Positions 49,201 through 61,200 of a stretch of 64,000 nt of DNA are shown piece by piece. The notes below the pieces were generated by a model. It ran no database searches, was not told where the DNA came from, and saw only the letters and a list, made by a program, of their open reading frames with translations. The DNA is from Chondrosia reniformis (Eukaryota > Porifera > Demospongiae > Chondrillida > Chondrillidae), in the NCBI GenBank assembly GCA_947172415.1, contig OX359198.1:589401-653400 (forward strand), given 5' to 3'. Numbering within the stretch: position 1 is the first letter of the stretch; each line of letters begins with the position of its first letter. A program made the translations under genes and the position numbers.

Positions 49201-52200
49201 ACTTCTATTTGGTGCAGTTCCAACTGCATCTCATCCAGCTGCTGGTCCTTCTTCTTTACTCTCCTCTGACAGATGCAACAGCCAATGATTAAGATGAGAG
49301 CGGCGCACAGCAGTACTGCTCCCAATGCACTCATCAGTCCAATCAAAAGTACGGAGAGAGGATCAACGATGGTCAACTGTCCAACCGTCACTCTTTGGTT
49401 GCCAAGGACTACCTACACACAACATATAACACACGTATAGTCTAAGGATTCCCAGGGTCACTGATGAAGGGTGGTATTCCCAGAAACAGCTATCTGACCC
49501 AGTGGAGCAGAGATCACAAGTTAGAGGATTCAAGTGTGAATTTTAAAAGTGGTTTCAGACTTTGACTCACTGTAACAGCATGTGTACCCACAGGAATGTT
49601 GTCTGGGTGACAGGTAAGTTGGCTTTCTGTGACATCTATGACATCACAAGTGGCTCTGGAATCATTAGCAATTTGAACTGTGACATATTGTTTCACCAAA
49701 TCAGGTCTAGCAATCGTACCCTGAATAAAGCACACATCATATATTTGTTATATTTTCTATCAAACATTTTATGGAAATAATTAAGTGGATATACACAAGT
49801 ATTATATTCTATTTAAAGATCACCTCAATGACAATATCCATTAGGTTGTCTGATGGCTGTTCAACATTGCCTCCTCTGATGGAAGTAAAGGTTGGATTTT
49901 TGTACACTTGTACAATTTGATTAACAGTGCTGGGTTCCACTTCCAAGCCATCCAATTGAAATCCAACCATGAATTCAGACATTTCTCCAGTAAAAGTTAC
50001 ATTAGGAGAAAGACACACAAGAACACTATCTTTCTCAGTGCAAGCATCCTTTCAGGGAAGAAGAGAAACACAATCCAGAAAGGATATATACCAGGTTATT
50101 AGTATAGAAGTTTTAATGTATTCTAAATTAAAGACACCACTTAATTGTACCAGCATAGGAATTTCTGAAAATTATATTCCTAATAAATATATATACGTTA
50201 TATAGCAAACAATAAAATAAACTAGTTTACTGTAATTTTACCTGAAATCTCTCTTTCATTGCTTGTCTCTTTCTTCTTGAGGAAGTCTGCTCAAAGAATA
50301 TGATTGCAGTTTGAACTGGATCAAGTCTCATACCAGTGGCCTGAATATCAATACCACCCCTACAGGTAGGAATCAATATAAATCTTATGTATACGAAACT
50401 CATATACGTACGTATATACAAAAGAGAATAGAAAATTATTTAACACATGTACTGTAAAGCCTGTGAATGAGCCATATAAATACAATACTATACCCATGTG
50501 TGACTAACATTTCAAATGTCTGGTTAAGGTCCACACTATTCACTTCAGGATCCAATTCATAGGAGTACATGACAGTGCTTCCAGTGTTTGAAGAGGTCCA
50601 ACGGTCAACTGTCACTTCTACACTATATCGGCCTGCTTCAATTGATTTGGCAGTTTTACAGAATAACTGATTGGGCTTTACATACTGGTCATCACTATGG
50701 CAACAGGAGGGATTTGAGTTTATATATAAGAGAAAAGTTTGAACTCTATGTATAATTATTTTGAGTTTTTATATACCATGACTTAGTAGAATAGATGCGC
50801 TATACAAACTCACTACAGCACTGGACAGTCCAGGTCACCACTAGTTTGTTTCAATGTAACTTTGTGTGTACTGCCAACTGTTAGAGATGGTCCTTGTATT
50901 GTAAGTACAGTACCACCTGATTGTATACCATTTATGGGTTGGACACTGGAGACTGAGAGGTCCTGAGGAGGGATTGGTGAGTGGATGGATGAATGGTGGA
51001 TTTTTGTTACTACTACGACAATAGAATGTACGTATAAAGCAATTAATAGACTCACAATAAAAGAAAATGTCTTTTCTGAAGTTAGTTGTCTTGTCATGTT
51101 AGCACTGTCTTTAAATGTGACAGAAATAGGACTACGAGGGGTACCATCATCAGAAGACTTCTCAGTGACACAAGAAAACCTGAAAATTAAAAGGTTAGCA
51201 CGTGATAGATTGTACATCTATGGTTGTAATGTATCAAGACTATACTCACTGTTTGGCAGGAATGAATGTGTCATCACTTTTAACTGTACATTTGGAGTTG
51301 CCTATGTTTACAGTAGCCATATTAGGAAGATGGGGAATTAGGTTTAACCCTTTAATTAGTACGGTCGTTCCTCCCTCTTTGGGTCCACTTTTTGGGGAGA
51401 ACTACAGAGTAATAAATAGTAGATTTTGCAGTTAGTGAACATATACTTGTATATACATACATACCTCTAATATATTCATTGGGCACATGTTGCTATTAGA
51501 GACAATGCCATTGCAGTCCTCCCTCATACTACAAGCTGATGAAAGTAAAACAGTCAGGTGAAAGTCACATGATAATCGTGTGACTGTAACTACTTGCATA
51601 AACTCACAGTTGGTATCAATGCAGTATCCACAAGTTAGTTCCTCTGGCAGACGGATACACTGAGCACAGTCTACTGACAGACTGGAACAAGAATACACAA
51701 AAACTACAGAAAAGGAAGCAAGCCAGTTGATATATATATACAGCAAGCCTGTCTATGTTGAGTGCAGTTCAACTTATATATTGCTTATATATACAGTGTA
51801 TTGAAGGCCTTTGAATATTTTAAGAGAACAATATACAATATACAATACTCACTCTTAAGTCCTTTTGGGTTCTCAATGATGTAGTTAGAATCGAAAATGA
51901 TACTAAAGTCAACCATTCTCTGCACAGCTCCATTCAGAGTGAACTACAATATTAATAAGTGCAACATGTATAAATAATAGGTATGTATTATGTGCAATAT
52001 CAGCAGTTTCAGTTAATGAGTGAGTAAAATGATACATTTACATGTACATTCACACACATTAATTAATAGCATATGTAAAATGAAATCGCCATTACTACAT
52101 AAAAACAGGAAAACAATGTTAAATATTTCTGGTATATATACTCACCTCATGACTGTCACACTCCACAACTGCTGTACTTATTCCTTCAGTTGGCAAAGTC

Positions 52201-55200
52201 TTCTCTATCAGACGTCCATTTACCTCCACACCTTCAAACATACACGTGTAAGATGTATTCTACAGGAGTAGATGTGGCAGTAGACGTAGCTGTGGTTAAT
52301 GTGATTGAAGTCAGTGGGGATGAACTACACAAGTGGGGTGGGGCTCCAATAAGTAGATTCATAGCTTACTCTTAGAGTATTATCTGCAAACTGCATATAA
52401 GTACGCAATCTTGTCATCTGATCAACGTGAGCTGGGATGCTGTATACCTCTGCAGTGGGCGTGGCTATGACTTGTGGACATCGATCACTTGTGTTGTTCT
52501 ATACATTTGGAAGAAGGGTGGCTCAAAGGTGAAAGGTTAAAGTACATTCTAACACTCACAGTGTATGGTGCTATATTGGAACTGCAAGCTGTCATAACTG
52601 GTTTACAGGCTACATCACCTGGACACCACTGACAAGTGTCGTGAGCCACACATTGAAGACACCTATATACGTATATATCTCATGATATAAGACATGGCTG
52701 GGTAGGTAAATCTGCATACGATATTCAAAAAGACACTTTCTTATGTGACATTCATGACTTACTGGACAAATGCTCGACAGTCAAAGAAGTTCAAAAGGTC
52801 TGATGTTTCAACTATACTTGCTCCTGTATCTCTTCTAACTAGTTGCAATAATGGTTTGGCATTTCCTCTCAGAGAGTCCACTATTGGCTTCAATGCAGTC
52901 TCATTTGGAGACATACAAGAGAATTTATCAGCTGTAACCATGGTAGCTGTTTTGGTGAATTCAATATTCTCAGATTGAAATTTAAATCGACAATTGTATT
53001 CTAAATCTGGAACATTGCGTGTAGTTATAGTCACATTTCTATTGTCTACAATATAGACATTCATTGGCTGGACTACTGCAATCATAGGGCAGGATTCTGT
53101 GTTGCCATGGGAAACAAATCCCATTGTGCAATCTGTCTCCAAGCCACACCTCCCTTCGTTGGCACACCAGCCACATAGTGGATGAATGGAGGTTAAACAA
53201 GTTGTGCAATCCTTATGTTGTTCACAGTTGGAGATTGGGAAAAAGATCACCTGTAGAATAGATACAGAAAAGCAAACATTCATGCACTGTTAGTATTTGG
53301 CACAAAACTACATACACCTGTCAATTAGCAGAGAATATATGTACATGTACATACATTGAATGTACAATACACATAACCTTAAAATGTGGTGCGTAGTTAA
53401 GCAATCACTAAAAATTAGTATATAATCTTTCCTTAGGCTAATAAATTCAATACAGATTTGGCAATTGTAACTCAGTGGCAGAGCACTGGTGGTCGTGACC
53501 CAAAAATTGGCCATAACCAGCTGTCCTGGGTTCAATTCCCAGCATTTGCTTCTTTCATGTTTTTCTCTCTTAAGGATGTTTGTCTGATAAGTATACTCAT
53601 AGACATGAAATCCAGAGGAATTATTGAGCAACAGCAACATAAATTATTTTCAACCCGTAGGTCTTCATGAGCAAATAATCATATCAAATCATATTTGCTG
53701 ACGGAAACCTATGGGTTTAAACGTTCTATTATCAATAATTTATGTAGCTGTTGCTCAATAATACCTCTGGATTTCATCATGATTGCAACAAACAATCCTT
53801 ATCACTTCACTTATACACATGTATACAGTATAAAATTGTAAAGGCAGAAAGATAATAAAATATATAATATTTCTTTGTATGGAGTGTGAAAGAGATACGA
53901 TTGTCGGATAATATTCAAATCACTTTGACCATTCAGCATTTACATATTTAGCAGTGTTAAGTTATCTCAGAAATGAAGAGAATGGTACAGTCTTCAGACT
54001 TAGTTTGGCAATAAAGACATATTTAAAAAGGTGCCTATATAACTAATGAAACAAATATTCAAACAATTGCCAACATTTAAAATTGTACTTAAACTCTAGT
54101 TAACATTCCTACCATATCACCTATTCAAAGGGAGGTTTGTATTGCTAATATTTGAAATACCACGTCCATGCTATATATAGTGATAGGGTTTATTTGTCGC
54201 GATCATGATGAGATATGAAGTTAATTGAGCAACAGCAACATTAAATCTTTGGAATAGAATGTTTCAACCCGTAGGTCTTCATCAGCAATATGAAAAAATG
54301 AGGAAAAGTTCTATTTAAACACCAACCTTTCCTCATTTTTTCATATTGCTGATGAAGACCTACAGGTTGAACCGTTCTATTCCAATTAAAGATTTAATGT
54401 TGCTGTTGCTCAATAAACTTCGTATATCATGCTTTATATAATATGATGTCCCTATATTAACACTAACACACAGTATATATACAAACAATGTAAATCAGTC
54501 CTAGTAGTCCATAATGAATATCAATACAAAAGCTACCACAAATTACATGATCTAGTCCTACCTAATTGACTGCATAGCGACTACTAAATGGACAACTGAA
54601 ATATTAGTTTGGAAATTCGTACTTTACATGTTTTAGGAATACTTTGAACCAGCCTCAGTGGGTAGTACAGAGGGACATAAAGGTTGTTACTATGGCAACC
54701 AGATCACTCCAGCTGTACTTGCACATTCCTTTAGTATGTGTGGGAGAATGAGCTATTTGTCTGAAGCATCCCCCTTCAGTTATCACAAGGAATAGCTGCC
54801 CAACCAATCAAGTGCGCAGCTGCTAAACACTTCATAATATCACTATACACGGTAGTACATGTATAATTGAAATGTCACAGTTGGTCATCTTACCCTAGAG
54901 GTCAGCTGATTGCATTGCGACATTTGTCCAACACAACATATTTATATTTTCACTGTGGGCACAATTAATGCATTGCTTTATATAGCACATCTATACATAC
55001 ATATATATCTATAACGACACCCTCCTACTCCTATGTATACTATAGTTAAATCTTATTCAGGTGCTTATAAATTATCCTGCTGTACATATGTACCTCTCAC
55101 AATCACCGACTAAAATATATATATTTAATGTTTTCAAACTAAAAATGTTTTATTATACACAGTACAACTTCTTATATTGAGCAAAACGTGTAAACTATTC

Positions 55201-58200
55201 TATCTGTTTCTATTATCTTTTATAAATCTTCATTTTGATATGAATCTCAAGTCAAAATAGAAAAAAATGAAACAGACTGTTAAACAATTCCATTAACTTG
55301 AACATTACTTTAATTACATTGTCCTGCATTGAAAATAGGATCAATTAAACATTCTAAACGAGTGACTCCCTACTAGTCATCTTCTCAGGCTGTAGTGTGT
55401 TGTTAAGCAACCACATTTATAGACATATCTTATAATATATACATACTTACAGTACAATGTTGGCTTCTAAAAGGTAATTCATATAAACATTTGACTACAG
55501 TCTCATTGTTAACCTTATAGTCACATACTTTATGATGCTATTTAATTTAATTATCCCTTAATGCACAGTTTTGCATATAATATTACTCATCACTTCATTC
55601 TAATGGACAGCCAGTATCAGGTGATGGGTTCAAAACAATACCCATTTGGTTTTACCATTAGATAGACTAATAGAGAATTAGAGATTACATTTGGTGAGTT
55701 TGTAGGACTCAGTTATAGGGCACACATTTGTCAACACATTTCTATTACTACATTACTGCTCCTTAATTTGCACCCAACAATACAGAGAAGTACATCTCTT
55801 CATCTGTATCTGTGGTTACAAACTATTTTGTAGTTCATTAGTGAGGACAAATTCTGAAGTATGTCTCCTTTAATAGGTATCTGACACCTAGACTCTCCAG
55901 TGAAATATTAGAAGAGAAAATGTCTCCTTTATTTTAATAGGTATCTGACTGCACAATAGCCTGTTACTCTACTACCCTCTGGCCTGTACATCTCTCATGT
56001 CTGTGGTCAGGTGGGATGAACTGGAAAGTGTTGGCATTTTTAAGGTCATTCTGTAGCTGTTTTTACAAGTACACAATTGACTGCTCTTATCATCACAATT
56101 ACTTGCATCACCAGTTAATTGCTATCTAGTGGCCTTGGGGTGGCTTCAGAGCACAAACTATATATAGACTGCTCCTCAAATATACCTATATAGTTGATTG
56201 ATTCCTAATTAGTCTCTTATATGTATAAATGTTAGGAAAATAGATTTTCAGATGTGATCATTGAATGTATGTAGGAAAGTGAGACAGAGTTTTATGTATA
56301 GTGCATTGAGTACAGATACATTAAGCAACACCGGAAAACCTATACTAAATCTACACATAAACATGTATACAAAATATAATACTGTATGTACGTACAATAT
56401 ATAAACATTCATATACATAATACACATAATTTTTATAATATATATAAACATTCCTATTCATATGTATACACAAAAACATATATATATTACATATATATAC
56501 ACTGTCACACACAGTAATACAGATAGAGAGTAGATACAGACAAATACATTAGGACTGTCTATATAGACCTACATTCTCTGTAAATTACTATATATAGTTC
56601 CTAACAAGTGACTTCAGAGCTCTGGCATGTACCTAATCAATTGTATACAGCCAATCAAATTCTGCAGCATTAACTGTTATGGAGATGTACTCTTACAAGC
56701 TAGATGTATGTCTACATTGCACTTTAGCAATTTAAAAGTTAAAATATTTTCCTGACATCATTTTACCTGTAAAATTGCCCACAAGACTTATATGTTTAAT
56801 ACAACTCCTTATATACAAATTGTACAAATATATTATGTCATATAGTACATACAGTATGTATATTATACTCACCTCATTATATACATACATAAACCATAGC
56901 TCACAAATGTTACTATTTTAGGGAACATTCTTCTGAATCAGTAGTTTAACAAGGCACAAACTTTCCTGCTAAATATTTAGCCAAATTTGAATGTATGTGT
57001 TCACCACATGACTAGATTTGCAGCCATCCCACATATCTACTCAAATACCTACCAACAGGATACTCCCTCAGGTTACTGATAAAGGAAGCCAGTTATTAAA
57101 GACAGAAGTTTGACTACTAAAGCAGGACCTCATGATAATAATAGCTGATGATCATTCTAATGGAATGCTAATCTCATATAAGAATACTAATATGTAAAGC
57201 ATGAACACTTAATGGGTATATCTTGGGCATAGCATGGGCACTTAATGTGTATAGCATGGGCACTTAATGTGTATAGCATGGGCACTTAATGTGTATAGCA
57301 TGGGCACTTAATGTGTATAGCATGGGCACTTAATGTGTATAGCATGGGCACTTATAGTCTCGTACCCAGCCCCAACTTGGGCAAAAATGGCTGACACCGT
57401 GGAAGATGGGTCTGGAGACTATCTGCATAATCTTGGCGATGATTGCACAATATCACATGATGGGCACATGCTTCCATATGGCGTCAGTTTGCTCGGTGGT
57501 AAGCGATTCGTATCCCAGGTCTCTAGCGACATCAATGATGACTCTCTGTATGCGCAGTGGCTCGACCGTTCGCTTCACCAAAGATAGCTTCATCTCCACT
57601 GTTCGCACCAACGCACGCGCATGTTACCGACATGTGATTTGCTCATTATTATTCACGTATCTGCAATCTGATTGGAGTCTGCAGATCGCCGGACTCCGCC
57701 AAGAAATATTCACATAGTCCCCAGACCCATCTTCCGCGGCATCAGCCAGTTTTGCGGAAGTTGGGGCTGGGTACGAGACTAGGGCACTTAATGTGTACAG
57801 CATGGGCACTTAATGTGTATAGCATGGGCACTTAATGTGTATAACATGGGCACTTAATGTGTACAGCATGGGCACTTAATGTGTACAGCATGGGCACTTA
57901 ATGTGTACAGCATGGGCACTTAATGTGTATAACATGGGCACTTAATGTGTACAGCATGGGCACTTAATGTGTATAACATGGGCACTTAATGTGTACAGCA
58001 TGGGCATTTAATATATAAGCTGTACATAGGAACACAATACAAAGGCTCTGGTACAGTACTTTTTGGGTCGGTTGTCCAGACCGGACATTGCAATCGGCAA
58101 TCGTAAAAGGTTATCAACGCATACATGGTGATATCATTCTAGTGGGAAAGTTTGTTCAAATGGTAGTTGCGAGTTACCGATTGCAGCATCCGGACTGGAC

Positions 58201-61200
58201 CAAAAAGTACTGTAAATACTACATACATACACATTACTCATAATAATGATATTCTTGCTATACGTACTTACATCCAGTTCATATGTACAGATGAAATGAT
58301 AGGCAGTGTTTATATTTATTGCAGTAATTAGCATTAGTAACAATATTATGTTTATATTCTTCATTGTTCTATTAGTATATACGTACATTTATGTGTACAT
58401 ATATACACAATATATACAGTACTAATAAAAAGGCTTGTTTTGGGAAAGAAGCCTAAAAGTGACTCAAATATCTAACAACAAAGTTCTATGCAACACAGGT
58501 GCTTCAGATTATGAGGAAATTGAGTCTAGTACACATATAAGCATTAAACATGCATATGTTTGTATTTCTATACATACATATATACAGTATATGTACATAC
58601 AGCGCTGGTTACAATAACTTTATTATATATGTAAACTGTGATTGGTGCACATGTGGTGCTTGAATACTCCTACAGACACAGACAATCATCCATAGTAGTT
58701 AATATCACTTTAGATGCTTTTTTTGTATAAAATGGCTGTTAAATCATTTGAATTTTAATGTCATTTCAGATATCAAATTCATCTTTCAGTAAAACGCAAG
58801 TGTCTTTATACAGTTTCAGCACCAATCATTCATAGTACGTATCTACCATAGCAAGATGGGTATACATACATATATATGCAGATATTGAGGTAGACAATTG
58901 TAAGAAATGAAAATCATTCAAGGACACAATAATACCATGCCTATTGAGTTTATACACAGCTGGTCAGCCATATATAGAAACTGCCTAGTCAGGTACACAT
59001 ATGTATATATACTAGTCTTCTTTTTAGATAACATGTACTTTGATATTATAAATTAACTTTGGTTGTCTGCAGTAAAGTGAATAAAGTGGAGAAGGATGCT
59101 GTTTATTCTGTCTTGTGTGCATACAGAACTGGAGAAGTCACAGAGACCAAACAAGTCAATTAGAGTACAACAACAGAAGACCTAGAAGGATTGCAAGGGG
59201 AGGTTTCTGTTGTCTAGCTAAAGTGAATATCTCTTAGTTGTAAATTCTTATCTCTTCTTAATCAGCCTTATCATTGTGTAGGTGTCACTTGAAATATCTG
59301 ATGGATTGATATTATTAGAGCAATAAGGAGACCAATTTTTGACATTATAGCACTTTTAAAACATAATATGTATCTAATTTTTAAAATTCTAAAATATCAA
59401 AAGACCTTCCTATTACCGTCATCTATAAGAGACACTCTGGTTCTACCTACTCTAAGTGGCATTAATATTTCCTATATATATGTATCTCAGTACTTTCTCT
59501 CTTTCACACAAACACAGATCACACAAACATAGAGACATTTGTACACACATTCACACACATTCACACAGTGCAGGCAAGAGAGAACGAGAAATGAAAAATA
59601 TTCAACGTCAATGAAAGGTAATTGCTCAATAATTATTTAATGAACTGTCACAACCTCTAATGATGGTTGCATTCTTCTGGAGATGAATGTGACACACAAT
59701 CAAGTATGCTTTAAAATAAAACACCTCCAATTTGTATTACTTAACAGTCATTTTCTGAACACACTATACCTAATCAATTGACTGACCTTTTGTTCTGTTG
59801 TCACATAGTATCCTGATTTGTCAGGTTTTGGGTTAATCTCCATGGCAACTCCATTAGGAAGCTGTACTTCATTTACCAAAATAGCATTGATGGGGTCACT
59901 TTGAACATAATACTATATACAGTAGGAAATATACACTATGTAAGTCATATACTACATATATATATATATCAATTAAATATAAATTATATATTTAGTAAAA
60001 CAGCAGTGAAATATAAGAAAACGATACACAAAATTTTGACAATAAATTTGACTTTGAAATTTTGTCAAGTGCATCAAATCTTAAGTACATACATAAGTCT
60101 TAGAACTACCACTATTAATTTGCAAGTTTCCCTTATCAGGGAACAACCAGTGCCCTCACACTTAGTATAACATTTACATAGGTACTAACATCTACTAGTT
60201 AAGTGTTGTATACCTTAATATGTATGTACATGTGCGTGCTCTAAAAACATTAATTACCAATTTAAGTCACATGTTTGTATACACACGTACATCCATTCTA
60301 TTTTGATTGGCTAATTTAGAGGATCAACATATATCTTTCACTGTCTCCTGGAATGGGTACACTATATTACAACAAAGACTGACCATATATGATAAACCTA
60401 ATTCACTGGAAATTATTACGCCAAACCAGCCAAGTGATTACAGTCTAATCTTGGCTGGGGGACCAAAGTCCTATTAAATTGGCAACCAGTGATGGCCTCC
60501 CAGTGTATTATCAGAGGGCACAGTAGTAATATAAATGTGTAGTTAATTATATACGTACATACGGTAGGTATGGTGTATGTAAATTATTACACATATACAT
60601 ACATAATACATTTAGGATTAGGGCTCAGTTTGTTTCACAGAGACTAAATCATATGTCTAACCTACACAGGAATAGTGATGGTGTAGTCATTACAAAGGTT
60701 TGTGTACGATAAAGGACACTACAGTGCAATTATAGATTCCTACTGTTACATGTCACACAGAGCGTCATTGCTATTAATCCTCAGTAGCCACATATCAAAG
60801 ATACAGAGAATGAATATCAGAAATGGTGCCAGCTTTCTGTGGATGGTGAAAATGGTCCTATAATTGAGTACATTGGAGGTATTTCAAAGAGGTTGCTATG
60901 AAACCTCAAAAGTAAATGAGGAAATGTTTCATTTTCACAACAATAGCCAAACTTTGGGGCATTCACAAAGAAGATTTGCTCACAGTTACATACTAATATA
61001 TACACACACATATACGTATACATTTATATACATATGTATGTATGTTTGTGGCTACAAATATGGACAGTTATATAGTAGCTTTGAAACCTTCACAATACTA
61101 CTTACTTACAAGCTGACATACAGTATATACAAGAAGCTATTTCACCTAAAATTTGAAAACAGCTTAGAATTCAAGTAGATTTTGGGAAAATGTTCTCTTT

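Larger units (their letters stand above)
53251..59786. other. 6.5 kb plexin intron, repeat content
   Basis: Holds the tRNA-like unit, two related foldback elements, a minisatellite with an inserted MITE, and a mariner-like MITE, all listed separately. Between 54440 and 57190 I see AT-rich sequence without a gene. Short minus- and plus-strand ORFs here lack any recognisable domain. Confidence 0.5.

Noticed and set aside
57333..57809. ORFs of 60-103 codons within the MITE at 57355-57781
   Set aside because: They run through the inverted repeats on both strands and show no domain; non-coding MITE interior.
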